From Pectinatus haikarae (GTDB lineage: Bacteria; Bacillota; Negativicutes; Selenomonadales; Selenomonadaceae), in assembly GCF_030813505.1 (NCBI RefSeq), contig NZ_JAUSUE010000001.1: a stretch of 64,000 bases of DNA. One strand, 5' to 3'. Below are positions 18,010 through 27,364 of the stretch, in pieces. The position numbers and the translations under genes are program-made. Each line of letters opens with the position of its first letter. The first letter of the stretch is position 1. Below the pieces are notes generated by a model. It made no database searches. It was not told the origin of the DNA and worked only from the letters and a program-made list of their open reading frames with translations.

Positions 18010-18795
18010 ATGAATATATTATTAGTCGGCGATATCTGCGGCCGTACAGGACGCACTGCATTATTAAAATATCTGCCTGCCCTCAAAAAAGAAAAAAGTA
18101 TTGACGTAGCCATCATAAATGGCGAAAATTCCGCTGCCGGCAGAGGTATAACGAAAAACACGCTGGACGAGCTTTACCGTGCCGGTGCCGATATTATAAC
18201 TTCGGGCAATCATATATGGGACAAAAAGGAAATAGTAAACTTTATTGATCAGGAACCTTTTCTGATCCGCCCGGCCAATTATCCCGATCCTGCGCCCGGT
18301 AAGGGCTTTTGTATCTATCCGCTAAAAGCCAAAAATATAGGAGTGCTCAATCTGTCAGGAAGAGCTTTTATGCCGCCGATGGATTGTCCCTTTCAAAAAG
18401 TTGATCAAATATTAAAAAAACTGACCAGAGAATGTGACATAATCATTCTTGATTTCCATGCTGAAACTACCTCTGAAAAAATAGCTATGGGCTGGTATTT
18501 GGACGGCAGGGTAACATGTGTTGTCGGCACACATACACACGTTCAGACAGCGGATGAACAGCTGCTGCCCCAGGGGACAGCCTATATAACTGATCTGGGC
18601 ATGGTCGGACCGCGGGTATCCGTACTCGGCATGGAAAAAGATGCCATAATAGAGCGTTTTAAAACCTGCCGTCCCGTGCGTTTCGAAACAGCCGAAGGTC
18701 CAGCTGTTTTCAGTGCGCTCGCCGTGAATATTGATGATAAAACCAATAAAGCTGTACATCTTGAACGTATACTGATCAATGAAGCATATGAATGA
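18010..18795 (+). CDS. ymdB: YmdB-type metallophosphoesterase (TIGR00282 family)
   Basis: A 261-residue dinuclear-metal phosphodiesterase. Metal-binding motifs are visible: GDICGRTGR, INGENSAAGRGIT, TSGNHIWDKKE, DFHAETTSEK and GTHTHVQTAD. B. subtilis YmdB hydrolyses cyclic mononucleotides and affects biofilm and motility gene choice; it acts in the cytoplasm. Length is typical. It lies downstream of rny, as in many Firmicutes, but with its own upstream terminator-like hairpin. Confidence 0.93.
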   Translation: MNILLVGDICGRTGRTALLKYLPALKKEKSIDVAIINGENSAAGRGITKNTLDELYRAGADIITSGNHIWDKKEIVNFIDQEPFLIRPANYPDPAPGKGFCIYPLKAKNIGVLNLSGRAFMPPMDCPFQKVDQILKKLTRECDIIILDFHAETTSEKIAMGWYLDGRVTCVVGTHTHVQTADEQLLPQGTAYITDLGMVGPRVSVLGMEKDAIIERFKTCRPVRFETAEGPAVFSALAVNIDDKTNKAVHLERILINEAYE

Positions 18796-18891
18796 TCGCT
18801 TGCCATTCATTATATGTAACAGATTTTTCTGCTATTCATACTAAAAAATAAGACCTCTGTTCTTTATACTACCAGCTGTGTTTTTTTAAAT

Positions 18892-18919
18892 AAAGGGAAT
18901 GTATTTTTTTTAGCGAATA
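18892..18919 (+). promoter_or_regulatory. SigH-like promoter for spoVS
   Basis: AAAGGGAAT at 18892-18900, 11 bases, then AGCGAATA at 18912-18919. This is close to the B. subtilis SigH pattern (RnAGGAwWW, 11-12 bases, RnnGAAWW), and spoVS is SigH-controlled there. A SigA-like TATATT at 18945-18950 is an alternative start signal. Confidence 0.4.
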
Positions 18920-18968
18920 CTCTACTGTACATATGTAGTTTAGTTATATTATAGGGAGTGTGCTAATG

Positions 18969-19229
18969 ATGGAAGTATTAAAAGTATCAGCTAAATCTAA
19001 TCCCAATTCTGTTGCCGGAGCATTAGCCGGAGTTTTGCGCGAAACCAAAAGTGCCGAAATGCAGGCCATCGGCGCCGGGGCAATAAACCAGGCAGTAAAA
19101 GCCATCGCCATAGCCAGAGGCTTCGTTGCCCCCCACGGTATTGATCTGATCTGCATACCAGCTTTCACTGATATTGAAATAGATGGAGAAGAGCGCACTG
19201 CAATAAAACTTATTGTTGAACCGCGCTGA
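18969..19229 (+). CDS. spoVS: Stage V sporulation protein S
   Basis: An 86-residue Alba-like protein that is nearly the same along its whole length as the B. subtilis protein by memory: MEVLKVSAKSNPNSVAGALA near the start, then EMQAIGAGAINQAVKAIAIA, RGFVAPHGIDLICIPAFTD and an EERTAIKLIVEPR end. It binds nucleic acid and affects septation and spore coat stages. ATGs at 18966 and 18969 are both in frame after GGGAG; the second matches the family start. SpoVS also occurs in some non-sporulating lineages, so its presence alone does not prove sporulation. Confidence 0.96.
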   Translation: MEVLKVSAKSNPNSVAGALAGVLRETKSAEMQAIGAGAINQAVKAIAIARGFVAPHGIDLICIPAFTDIEIDGEERTAIKLIVEPR

Positions 19230-19248
19230 ACCATTTTCCGTGCGGCTG

Positions 19249-19281
19249 AAAACAGCATTTTATTGATAAACAGCTGTTTTT
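19249..19281 (+). terminator. Terminator of spoVS
   Basis: AAAACAGC (19249-19256) pairs with GCTGTTTT (19273-19280) and a further T follows. Confidence 0.6.
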
Positions 19282-19372
19282 ATTATATAATATTTTTAAT
19301 TGCTGCAGCACAGCTTGAAAATTGCTGTTAAAGCATACAAATTTCCAAAAATGTATTAAGGAGCAGCAAAAG

Positions 19373-20206
19373 ATGGATGTTATCGCTTTAGTGGGCCCGA
19401 GCGGCACAGGCAAAAGCCATCGTGCACTAATAGTTGCCCATGAAAATAAGGCAGATGCTATAATAGATGACGGCATTCTGATCAAAGACGGAAAGATAAT
19501 AGCCGGCCATTCGGCTAAAAGAGAGTCCAGCAAAATAATGGCAGTAAGAAGAGCTATATTTATCCTTCCCGGCCATGCGGAAGAGGTGAGGGCTGCCATC
19601 AACAGAGAAAACCCCCGCCGTATTCTCATCTTAGGCACTTCAGAAAATATGGCGCATAAAATCTGCAAAATATTGGCACTGCCTTTTATTTCTAAAATAA
19701 TTAATATTGAGGACATTGCTACCAGAGCCGAAATGCAAAAAGCACATGTTTGCCGAATGAAAGAAGGCAAGCATATAATACCTGTACCGACTATTGAGCT
19801 CAAACCGCACTTTTCAGGGTTTCTTATAGACCCGATGCAGTCTTTTTTCAAAAAATCCCGTACCCGGCGCCGCAGACTGGGCGAAAAATCAATCGTCCGT
19901 CCTATCTTCAGCTATTATGGACGTCTTATAATTGACGATTCGGCAATATTGTCCATTGTTTCCCAAATTGCCGCCAATAAACAATCCGTTGACAAATTAT
20001 TCGGCATTCACATCGATCATATTTTCAAGGATGCGGAAGATCAGGGAATAAGTGTCTCATTCAAAGTTATTTTGCTTTACGGCAAGCATATACCTACCTT
20101 ATTAAAAGAATTACAGCGAAAAATTAAAACTACTATAGAGTATATGACAGGCATGATTGTACAGAATGTGAATATTACCGTTAAGGCTCTGCGCATTTCT
20201 GTATAA
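19373..20206 (+). CDS. P-loop nucleotide-binding protein with C-terminal Asp23-like domain
   Basis: 277 residues. Residues about 1-120 carry a Walker A (GPSGTGKSHRAL) near the N-terminus, then alternating strand and helix segments. The middle is basic (FFKKSRTRRRRLGEKS near residue 165). The last 110 residues resemble Asp23/DUF322: a FKVILLYG-type strand, a helix of the LLKELQRKIKTTIEYMTG type, then VQNVNITVKAL. Asp23-type domains are linked to cell-envelope stress. AAGGAG precedes the ATG at 19373; an upstream TTG/ATG-type start at 19322 is less likely. Exact activity is unknown; the fusion is the notable point. Confidence 0.75.
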   Translation: MDVIALVGPSGTGKSHRALIVAHENKADAIIDDGILIKDGKIIAGHSAKRESSKIMAVRRAIFILPGHAEEVRAAINRENPRRILILGTSENMAHKICKILALPFISKIINIEDIATRAEMQKAHVCRMKEGKHIIPVPTIELKPHFSGFLIDPMQSFFKKSRTRRRRLGEKSIVRPIFSYYGRLIIDDSAILSIVSQIAANKQSVDKLFGIHIDHIFKDAEDQGISVSFKVILLYGKHIPTLLKELQRKIKTTIEYMTGMIVQNVNITVKALRISV

Positions 20207-20236
20207 GATGCTTAAGTCAGAGAGGATTTTCGTTCA

Positions 20237-20725
20237 ATGACTAAGGACCAAGTTTTTCAGAAAATGATAGAATATTTTCAGGGCGACCCTAAACGGATAC
20301 AGCATTTTACGAAAGTTTATGCGTATGCCTCTCTGATAGGCAATGCTGAGAAACTTTCCCAAAAACAGCAGTACATTTTGGAAGTAGCCGCTCTGATGCA
20401 TGATATAGGTATCAAACCGGCAGAGGAAAAATACGGTTCCTGCAACGGAACACTGCAAGAGCAGGAAGGTCCTGCCCCTGCTAAAGAGCTTCTTCAATCT
20501 CTGAATGCCGATGAGGATATAATAGAGCGTGTTGTCTATCTTATCGCTCATCACCATACTTATGATAAAATTGATGGCAAAGACTATCAGATACTGGTAG
20601 AGGCCGATTTTCTCGTCAACAGCTACGAAGATTCATTGCCGGCAAATGCCATAAAATCAGTTTATAATAAATTATTTTGCACGGAATGCGGCCGCAAAAT
20701 ATGCCGTGACATGTTTGTTTTTTAA
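20237..20725 (+). CDS. HD-domain phosphohydrolase
   Basis: A 162-residue single HD domain. Metal ligands: His in RIQHFTKV (about residue 23), the HD pair in ALMHDIGIK (about 54-55), the AHHHTYD segment (about 103-105) and an Asp in VEADFLVN. This is the small one-domain HD type whose substrate (nucleotides or other phosphoesters) cannot be deduced. The C-terminus has two CxxC-like Cys (CTECGRKIC), which could bind a metal. It lies 30 bases after the P-loop/Asp23 gene on the same strand and may be cotranscribed. Confidence 0.85.
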   Translation: MTKDQVFQKMIEYFQGDPKRIQHFTKVYAYASLIGNAEKLSQKQQYILEVAALMHDIGIKPAEEKYGSCNGTLQEQEGPAPAKELLQSLNADEDIIERVVYLIAHHHTYDKIDGKDYQILVEADFLVNSYEDSLPANAIKSVYNKLFCTECGRKICRDMFVF

Positions 20726-20741
20726 AAAATTCTTATTGCAC

Positions 20742-20799
20742 AAAGAGCTGTTCTTCATCAACTGGATTTTCAAGTCCAGCTTATGAAAAACAGCTCTTT
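20742..20799. terminator. Two-tier hairpin terminator between convergent HD genes
   Basis: The outer 11-bp stem (20742-20752 with 20789-20799) encloses an inner CTGGA/TCCAG stem (20762-20766 with 20775-20779). A and T tracts flank it on both sides. Confidence 0.7.
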
Positions 20800-20826
20800 C
20801 TTATCTGCAATCAGTTTTCTACTTGC

Positions 20827-22095
20827 TCAGATAATATTTTCTTTCCGCAGATCAATACCCGTTTCACTGCCGCTGACCAAAAAAGTGGCCGTTTTATAAT
20901 TATCTGCCAAAAGTTCCACCAAATTTTTGTCCAACTTAAAATTTTCCGCCATTTTTTTTATTATACACAATATTTCTCCCTGCGGCAGCCCCGGTCTATA
21001 GGGCCTGTCTTCACGAAGAGCGACGAATATATCCGCCACAGCCATTATCCTTGACCCCAGTGTCAACGCCTCAGCCTGAAGATGAAATGGATAACCGGAA
21101 CCATCAAGACACTCATGATGATAGGCGGCCCATTCTGCTATCTGTTCAAAACCATCGATCTGCCTCAATATCCAGTAAGTGTAATATGTATGCTGATGTA
21201 TCAGGGCAAATTCAGCATCACTGAGCTTGCCGGGTTTTTCCAGCACCTCATTTGGAATGGAAAGCTTGCCTATATCATGCAGAAGTCCCGCAACCATCAT
21301 ATCCTTAAGTTCATTGTCGCTGAATCCCTTCTTGGCAGCCAAAAATACGGCTATTTTAGCCACACTGCAAGAATGATTGTAGGTAAATTCACTCGTCTGA
21401 TCGATAATTGCCGCAAAAGTTTCCGCTATATCAATTACATCATTTTCTGTGTAGGTATTAGCCATACCATATGCTTCATTTTTTTTAAAGAAAAAGTCCG
21501 CATAGGCTCTATCGGTTATGTTGAGCCAAAAATTTTCCGTGCGGGAAACACTTAGGAAGCATTGCACTACTTCCGGTGAAAATAAGATCCCGTTCCCCTT
21601 TTTGATACATTCTGTAATATCCCTAACTTGCAATAGTATATGCTTTTTAGGGTCTATATGCACCTCCACATAATCGGCCAGGCGCAATATTCTTGATTGA
21701 AGCGGTACATCAGTTTTTCCGATAGTATCCTGCCAATTTTCATGATGATGCAGTATTATCCCGGCCAGTTCTCCAAAATAATGAGAATTTTTCAGACAGG
21801 CATAACCGTCATAGGCATGTAAAGCGTAGCGCTGTCCTATTTTCTTTTCTTCATAATTTTTGCCTGAACGCAGTTTCACGCGCGTATTCCAATTCGGTGC
21901 CGCTCCTATATCATGTAAGAGGGATGCCTGCAAAAGAGTCGCACTCATTTTATAAGGAAGTTTCATTTCTTCGGCAATCGCCATTGCAATAATAGCCACA
22001 CGCCAATGATGAAATGACAGATTTACTGATAAAAGTTCCAGTGCCATGGATAACGCTCTCATAAGATTCAATGAGTTACCATGATATATTTTCAT
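20827..22095 (-). CDS. Protein with two HD domains, second of HD-GYP type
   Basis: 422 residues. The first HD domain (about 25-160) has SLLHDIGAAPNW, HAYDGY and ILHHHENWQ. The second (about 225-400) has LLHDIGKLSIPNEVL, HQHTYYT and HHECLDGSGYP, the full HD-GYP signature of cyclic di-GMP phosphodiesterases. No membrane helix or receiver domain is present, so it should be a soluble enzyme or sensor. The first domain keeps HD and HHHE but not GYP, so it may be a regulatory or divergent copy. It is a lone gene convergent with the small HD gene. Confidence 0.88.
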   Translation of the reverse strand: MKIYHGNSLNLMRALSMALELLSVNLSFHHWRVAIIAMAIAEEMKLPYKMSATLLQASLLHDIGAAPNWNTRVKLRSGKNYEEKKIGQRYALHAYDGYACLKNSHYFGELAGIILHHHENWQDTIGKTDVPLQSRILRLADYVEVHIDPKKHILLQVRDITECIKKGNGILFSPEVVQCFLSVSRTENFWLNITDRAYADFFFKKNEAYGMANTYTENDVIDIAETFAAIIDQTSEFTYNHSCSVAKIAVFLAAKKGFSDNELKDMMVAGLLHDIGKLSIPNEVLEKPGKLSDAEFALIHQHTYYTYWILRQIDGFEQIAEWAAYHHECLDGSGYPFHLQAEALTLGSRIMAVADIFVALREDRPYRPGLPQGEILCIIKKMAENFKLDKNLVELLADNYKTATFLVSGSETGIDLRKENII

Positions 22096-22278
22096 AATAT
22101 AGCCTCTATCCTGTCGCTCGATATTAAGGAATAACGATCAGTCAAACCGCACGGATAAACTATCTTTCCCCATGTGCCTGTTCAATATGATCAATCATTC
22201 CTCCAAAGTCCTTTTTTATGCTTTCGCATCCTGCCTCTCCAGGAGGTCATACAAAAATATTACCATGTATCATAAATA

Positions 22279-22305
22279 AAAGCCAGACGTATATTGTCCG
22301 GCTTT
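22279..22305 (-). terminator. Hairpin after fhs
   Basis: A 10-bp stem with one G-U pair (22279-22288 with 22296-22305) lies 46 bases past the minus-strand fhs stop; the following U-tract is weak. Confidence 0.5.
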
Positions 22306-22350
22306 CATAATTTTTCTTTTTGAGTTATTCGGTTTTAAAAAACTCCGTGC

Positions 22351-24018
22351 TCAGAACAATCCCGTTATTTTCCCGCTGCTGTCTATATCCATATTTTCCG
22401 CAGCCGGCTTCTTTGGCAGCCCCGGCATGGTAAGAATATTGCCGGCAAGTGCAACAATAAACCCGGCCCCCGCACAAAGACGCATTTCTCTGACAGTTAT
22501 CCTAAAACCTTTAGGTCTTCCCAATTTCGTCATATCATCACTGAGGGAATACTGAGTTTTTGCCATACATACAGGAAGATGCGCAAAATTCAGCTTTTCC
22601 ATTTGAGCAATCATTTTATCTGCAGCTGCCGTATAATCTACACCATCTGCCCCATATATTTTTTCCGCTACAGCATTTATTTTTTCCCTTATCGACATTT
22701 CGACAGTATAGGGAAATTGCAGTGAAGATTCTCTATCAGCTGCCCGCATGACCTTCCCCGCTAAATCAACCGCTCCCTTGCTGCCGTCGGTAAATACTGT
22801 AGATAAGGAAAATTCCGCGCCGAGTTTCTTACAACTATTTTCCAAAAAAGCAATTTCTTCTTCCGTATCGGTGGGAAATCTATTTATAGCCACCACAGCA
22901 GGCAGACCGAACATCTTGATATTTTCAATATGCTTGCATAAATTTTCCATGCCGGCCTCAAGAGCCTTCAGATCAGGTTTTGCAAGCTCCTGCTTGGGCA
23001 GCCCGCCATGCATCTTCAATGCTCTGACAGTGGCGACTATCACCACAGCATCCGGCTTCAAACCTGCCGCACGGCATTTTATATCAATAAATTTTTCTGC
23101 TCCCAGATCAGCACCAAAACCTGCTTCCGTTACTACATAATCAGCCAGTTTCAGTGCATACTTTGTCGCCAGTACACTGTTGCAGCCGTGCGCTATATTG
23201 GCAAACGGCCCGCCATGAATAAATGCCGGTGTTTTTTCCAGAGACTGGACAAGATTTGGCTTGATGGCATCTTTCAGGAGCAATGCCAGCGCACCGGTGA
23301 CCTTAAGATCATCCGCACGGACAGGCTCGCCTGCATGATTATATGCAACGACGATGCTGCCTATACGTTTTTTCACATCCTGCAGATCATCAGCCAGACA
23401 TAAAATAGCCATCAATTCAGAGGCTACCGTAATATCAAAACCGGTTTCTCTCGGCACACCATGAGCCTTGCCGCCCAAACCACAAATAATATTTCTCAGG
23501 GCTCGGTCGTTCAGATCGACCACGCGCCGCCAGGTTATGGTCCTTACATCTATATCCAGCGCATTTCCCTGCTGAAGATGATTATCAAGAACAGCCGCCA
23601 AAAGATTATGCGCTGAGGTCAGTGCATGAAAATCGCCCGTAAAATGCAGATTGATATCTTCCATAGGAACTACCTGCGCATAACCGCCTCCCGCAGCACC
23701 GCCCTTTATTCCAAAGCACGGTCCAAGCGAAGGCTCCCGCAGTGACATCGCTGTTTTTTTCCCTAAAGAATGCAGTGCATCGCCAAGTCCTATACTGGTG
23801 GTTGTCTTTCCTTCTCCCGCCGGAGTCGGATTGATGGCTGTCACCAATATAAGTTTGCCGTTCTTCTTATTTTTTATTTTTTTCCATGTATTTATAGAGA
23901 TTTTCGCCTTATATTTCCCGTACAGCTCAAGATCATCTTCATCCAGATCAAGCTGAGCGGCAATATTCTTTATATTGTCCATTTTTGTTTCCTGAGCAAT
24001 TTCTACATCAGTTTTCAC
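22351..24018 (-). CDS. fhs: Formate-tetrahydrofolate ligase
   Basis: A 555-residue ATP-dependent enzyme that makes 10-formyl-THF from formate and THF. Recognisable: TPAGEGKTTTSIGLGDAL (ATP site, about residue 66-83), SLREPSLGPCFGIKGGAAGGG, MEDINLHFTGDFHA, ITWRRVVDLNDRALR and TEAGFGADLGAEKF. Length is normal. It lies 43 bases downstream of folD on the same strand; together they move one-carbon units between formate and methylene-THF, as used in acetogenic or purine/serine metabolism. Confidence 0.97.
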   Translation of the reverse strand: MKTDVEIAQETKMDNIKNIAAQLDLDEDDLELYGKYKAKISINTWKKIKNKKNGKLILVTAINPTPAGEGKTTTSIGLGDALHSLGKKTAMSLREPSLGPCFGIKGGAAGGGYAQVVPMEDINLHFTGDFHALTSAHNLLAAVLDNHLQQGNALDIDVRTITWRRVVDLNDRALRNIICGLGGKAHGVPRETGFDITVASELMAILCLADDLQDVKKRIGSIVVAYNHAGEPVRADDLKVTGALALLLKDAIKPNLVQSLEKTPAFIHGGPFANIAHGCNSVLATKYALKLADYVVTEAGFGADLGAEKFIDIKCRAAGLKPDAVVIVATVRALKMHGGLPKQELAKPDLKALEAGMENLCKHIENIKMFGLPAVVAINRFPTDTEEEIAFLENSCKKLGAEFSLSTVFTDGSKGAVDLAGKVMRAADRESSLQFPYTVEMSIREKINAVAEKIYGADGVDYTAAADKMIAQMEKLNFAHLPVCMAKTQYSLSDDMTKLGRPKGFRITVREMRLCAGAGFIVALAGNILTMPGLPKKPAAENMDIDSSGKITGLF

Positions 24019-24061
24019 CAGCTGTCTACCTCCCGTTTATTACTGCTGCCTTTACCGTCAT

Positions 24062-24925
24062 TCAAGGCAAAAGCTGCATTTTTGCTGCTTCTACAGTGTT
24101 ATGCATGAGCATAGCTATAGTTAAAAGCCCCACGCCTCCCGGAACAGGCGTTATAAAACCGGCCTTTTCCTTCACATTATCGAAATCGACATCGCCCGTT
24201 ATTTTTTTCGGCGCAATGCGGTTTATTCCGACATCAATAACTACCGCGCCTGATTTTACCATATCCGCAGTGACAAAATTCGGCCGGCCCACAGCTGCTA
24301 CCAATATATCAGCCTCAGCAGCTATTTTTGCCAAATCAGCCGTATGTGAATGGCAAACCGTAACTGTTGCGTTCCTTGCCAAAAGCAGATTTGCCATCGG
24401 TTTGCCGACAATATTGCTTCTACCGATAATCACTGCCTTTTTCCCTTCTATGGGAATATCAGCCAATTCCATCATTTTGATACAGCCAAGCGGTGTACAC
24501 GGAACCATGCATTTCTCACCGATGGATAAACGTCCGGCATTTATCGGATGAAAACCGTCCACATCCTTTACAGGAGAAATCTTATAAAGAAATTCATTTT
24601 CATATTTTTGCAAGCCTTTTGGCAAGGGCAGCTGCAATAAAATACCATGAATACCTTTGTCATTGTTCAACTTTTCTATATTATCTATAAGCTCCTGCCG
24701 TCCTGTATTTTCGGCAAGCGCTACTATCTGCGAATTTATCCCCATCTCTTCGCACGTTTTGTGCTTATTTCTCACATAAACTTGTGATGCCGGATTACCT
24801 CCGACTATTATTACAGCCAAGCCGGGAGCTATACCCGTTTTTTCGGACAGTTCAATTATCTTCGCTCTGGCTTCGCTCTTAAGTTTTTCGGCATATAACT
24901 TGCCCCATAAAATAGTGGCGGACAT
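24062..24925 (-). CDS. folD: Bifunctional methylene-THF dehydrogenase/methenyl-THF cyclohydrolase
   Basis: A 287-residue FolD that interconverts methylene-, methenyl- and 10-formyl-THF with NADP. The Lys-containing YVRNKHKTCEEMG segment (about residue 50-62), the LPLPKGL segment, the PCTPLGCIKMME segment, the Rossmann GRSNIVGKPMANLLL and the end motif PVPGGVGLLTIAML are present. GGAGG precedes the ATG. It is first in a two-gene unit with fhs. Confidence 0.96.
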   Translation of the reverse strand: MSATILWGKLYAEKLKSEARAKIIELSEKTGIAPGLAVIIVGGNPASQVYVRNKHKTCEEMGINSQIVALAENTGRQELIDNIEKLNNDKGIHGILLQLPLPKGLQKYENEFLYKISPVKDVDGFHPINAGRLSIGEKCMVPCTPLGCIKMMELADIPIEGKKAVIIGRSNIVGKPMANLLLARNATVTVCHSHTADLAKIAAEADILVAAVGRPNFVTADMVKSGAVVIDVGINRIAPKKITGDVDFDNVKEKAGFITPVPGGVGLLTIAMLMHNTVEAAKMQLLP

Positions 24926-25010
24926 TGATTACCTCCATAAGCTGATTAAATTTATCAATAATGTAATATTGTCTGGCTTTTTCCGGTATAATTATAATCT
25001 TTCATATGTC

Positions 25011-25868
25011 TTAACCCGCCAGTATGCTGATTGCCGTAAAAATAAAAATGACAATAGAAACTATACCATTGCGCATAAAATAGACCTGTGTAAGACGGCT
25101 GTAATCAGCAGAAGAAACTATCGAATGCTGATAAAAAAGTGTCAGAACCGCCATTATAATGCCTATATAATAGATAAAGGAGAGCTTATACAGCACACCG
25201 ACCAGAATGAAACAGCCTACACTGGCGGCATGTACAAAAGAAATTATAGAAAACACTCTGCGGGCAGTGAACCTCGTTGCCAATGAATACAGTCCATGCG
25301 CTTTATCAAAAGCTTCGTCCTGACTGCCATAGATGGCATCAAATCCGCCTATCCAAAGACAAACACCCAGCCCGAGGAAAATAACGGGCAGCGACAAGGT
25401 ATTTGTTATAGCTATGTAGCTGCCGATAGGAGCCATTGCCAGCGCCCCGCCCAGCACAAAGTGGCACAGGAACGTAAATCTTTTCGTATAAGGATATAAC
25501 AGCAAAACTATGACAGCAGGCGGTGCCAGATATATGCATATCGGAGCCAGCTGCAGTGCGGCAAACAAAAAAACCGCCATGCTTGCAAATAAAAGCAGCA
25601 CAGCCTCCCGCGGTTTCACCTCACCTGTAACCATAGGTCTTTTTGCCAGGCGCGGCTGCAGACGATCATATTTCAAATCAATCATATTATCAAGAACCAT
25701 GGCGCAGCTTCTGGCCCCTACCATCGCAAGCGTTATAAAAATAAAATCATGCAGCGACGGAAGGCCGCCGGCTGCCAGAAAAGCCCCCATATAAGCAAAC
25801 GGCAGCGCAAAGATAGTATGATGAAGCGCGATATTATTAATATGGGCGGATATTTTACTCAAGACCAA
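25011..25868 (-). CDS. UbiA-family prenyltransferase (menaquinone, MqnP-like)
   Basis: A 285-residue integral membrane protein with about eight hydrophobic helices and the aspartate-rich prenyl-diphosphate sites: DNMIDLKYDRLQPRLAKRP (NxxxDxxxD type, about residue 60-78) and the second loop FDAIYGSQDEAFDK. Its start overlaps the end of the UbiD gene by 14 bases. A UbiA/UbiD pair next to a polyprenyl synthase fits the later steps of the futalosine-type menaquinone pathway (MqnP/MqnL), but the early mqn genes are not in the window, so the route is inferred. Confidence 0.85.
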   Translation of the reverse strand: MVLSKISAHINNIALHHTIFALPFAYMGAFLAAGGLPSLHDFIFITLAMVGARSCAMVLDNMIDLKYDRLQPRLAKRPMVTGEVKPREAVLLLFASMAVFLFAALQLAPICIYLAPPAVIVLLLYPYTKRFTFLCHFVLGGALAMAPIGSYIAITNTLSLPVIFLGLGVCLWIGGFDAIYGSQDEAFDKAHGLYSLATRFTARRVFSIISFVHAASVGCFILVGVLYKLSFIYYIGIIMAVLTLFYQHSIVSSADYSRLTQVYFMRNGIVSIVIFIFTAISILAG

Positions 25869-27315
25869 GATCCTTCCATTTTTGATCTACCGCATTTTTG
25901 ACTTCGTCCGACATAGTTATTTCATCCGGCCACTCACGCGTATGCCCTTCCTCAGGCCATGTCTTCGTGGCATCGATACCTATTTTTGTCCCCCACTTCG
26001 GCATAGGCGAAGAATGATCGAGCACGTCCAACGGTCCTTCCACCATCACGATATCCTGTTTGGCGTCAATATTATTATACACGCGCCACCAGACTTCCTT
26101 GGCGTCCTGCACATTGACATGTTCATCTACAACGATGATCATTTTTGTGAACATCGCCTGCCCCATACCCCAGATAGCCTGCATTACCTTTTTTGCCTGC
26201 TGCGGATAAGTTTTTTTGATGGATATCATCATGCAATTGTGAAACACACCTTCCAGCGGGCAATTGATATCAACTATTTCAGGCATCATCTGCTGCATAA
26301 GAGGCAGGAATATACGTTCTGTAGCTTTGGCTATATAACAATCCTCCATAGGCGGCTTGCCCACTATAGTGGCGGCATAAACAGGATCTTTGCGGTGAGT
26401 GATGCACGTTATATGAAATACGGGATAATCATCTGCCAGCGAATAATAACCGGTATGGTCACCGAAAGGCCCTTCACGGCGGAACTCATCGATATTGACA
26501 TAACCTTCCAGAACAATTTCGCTTGAAGCGGGAACTTCAACGTCAACAGTTTCACATTTTACCATTTCCACGGATTTTTTGCGCAGAAAACCGGCGAAAA
26601 CCATTTCATCCACATCACGCGGCAAAGGTGCTGTGGCCGCATAGGTGAGTACCGGATCAGTGCCTATGGCCACTGCCGCTTCCAATTTATTATGTCCCAA
26701 GCGCTTATATTCACGAAAATTTTCGGCCCCGTTCTTGTGAATATGCCAGTGCATCCCCGTGGTATTGCCGTCGTACTTCTGCAGGCGATACATGCCCACA
26801 TTTCTTTTACCCGTTACGGGATTTTTCGTAAAAACAAGCGGCAGCGTTATGAAAGGTCCGCCGTCCTGCGGCCAGCAGGTCAGTATAGGAAACTTGTCAA
26901 GTGAAGGACTGTCCTTGATGATAATTTCCTTGCAGGGAGCCTTCTTTACATATTTGGGGAAATTTATCGCTCTCCTCGCCATAGGAATAATATGTATAAG
27001 ATCCATCTTCCTCTGCAGCGATATATAGGGCAGCTTCAATATTTCACGAAGCTCATCGGGAACCTCCTCAAGTTTTTCGACGCCGAGAGCTATAGCCATG
27101 CGTTCCATGGAGCCAAAAGCATTTATAAGTACAGGTATATCATACCCCTTTACATTTTCAAAAAGCAAAGCGACATTTTTACTGCCCTCCATCTTGCATA
27201 CACGATCTGTTATCTCTGTTATTTCCAGATAACAATCAACAGGAGTCTGTATTCTTTTTAACAAATTCCGTTTTTCAAGTTCGGCGATGAATTCTCGTAA
27301 ATCAGCAAAAGCCAT
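25855..27315 (-). CDS. UbiD-family decarboxylase (menaquinone, MqnL-like)
   Basis: 486 residues from the ATG at 27315, which has AGAGG upstream; an ATG at 27342 is in frame but has no clear ribosome site. Family motifs include GMHWHIHKNGAENF, PLPRDVDEMVFAGFLR, the prFMN/metal segment REGPFGDHTGYY (about residue 290) and PMEDCYIAKATERIFLP. It is a prenylated-FMN-dependent non-oxidative decarboxylase. The overlap with the UbiA gene and the polyprenyl synthase upstream point to menaquinone synthesis. No UbiX-type prFMN synthase is seen nearby. Confidence 0.9.
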   Translation of the reverse strand: MAFADLREFIAELEKRNLLKRIQTPVDCYLEITEITDRVCKMEGSKNVALLFENVKGYDIPVLINAFGSMERMAIALGVEKLEEVPDELREILKLPYISLQRKMDLIHIIPMARRAINFPKYVKKAPCKEIIIKDSPSLDKFPILTCWPQDGGPFITLPLVFTKNPVTGKRNVGMYRLQKYDGNTTGMHWHIHKNGAENFREYKRLGHNKLEAAVAIGTDPVLTYAATAPLPRDVDEMVFAGFLRKKSVEMVKCETVDVEVPASSEIVLEGYVNIDEFRREGPFGDHTGYYSLADDYPVFHITCITHRKDPVYAATIVGKPPMEDCYIAKATERIFLPLMQQMMPEIVDINCPLEGVFHNCMMISIKKTYPQQAKKVMQAIWGMGQAMFTKMIIVVDEHVNVQDAKEVWWRVYNNIDAKQDIVMVEGPLDVLDHSSPMPKWGTKIGIDATKTWPEEGHTREWPDEITMSDEVKNAVDQKWKDLGLE

Positions 27316-27364
27316 TATATAACCTCTCTTCACAATATGCATAAAGAATAACCAAATGCTTCGA

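Noticed and set aside
19210..19851. 213-residue minus-strand ORF
   Set aside because: It is antisense to the P-loop/Asp23 gene, which has clear motifs and a ribosome site; the antisense product has no recognisable features.
23985..24551. 188-residue plus-strand ORF across the fhs-folD junction
   Set aside because: It is antisense to two well-identified genes and has no start signal.
24926..25010. ZTP (pfl) or THF riboswitch before folD-fhs
   Set aside because: The gap is only 85 bases and lacks the conserved ZTP or THF riboswitch cores.
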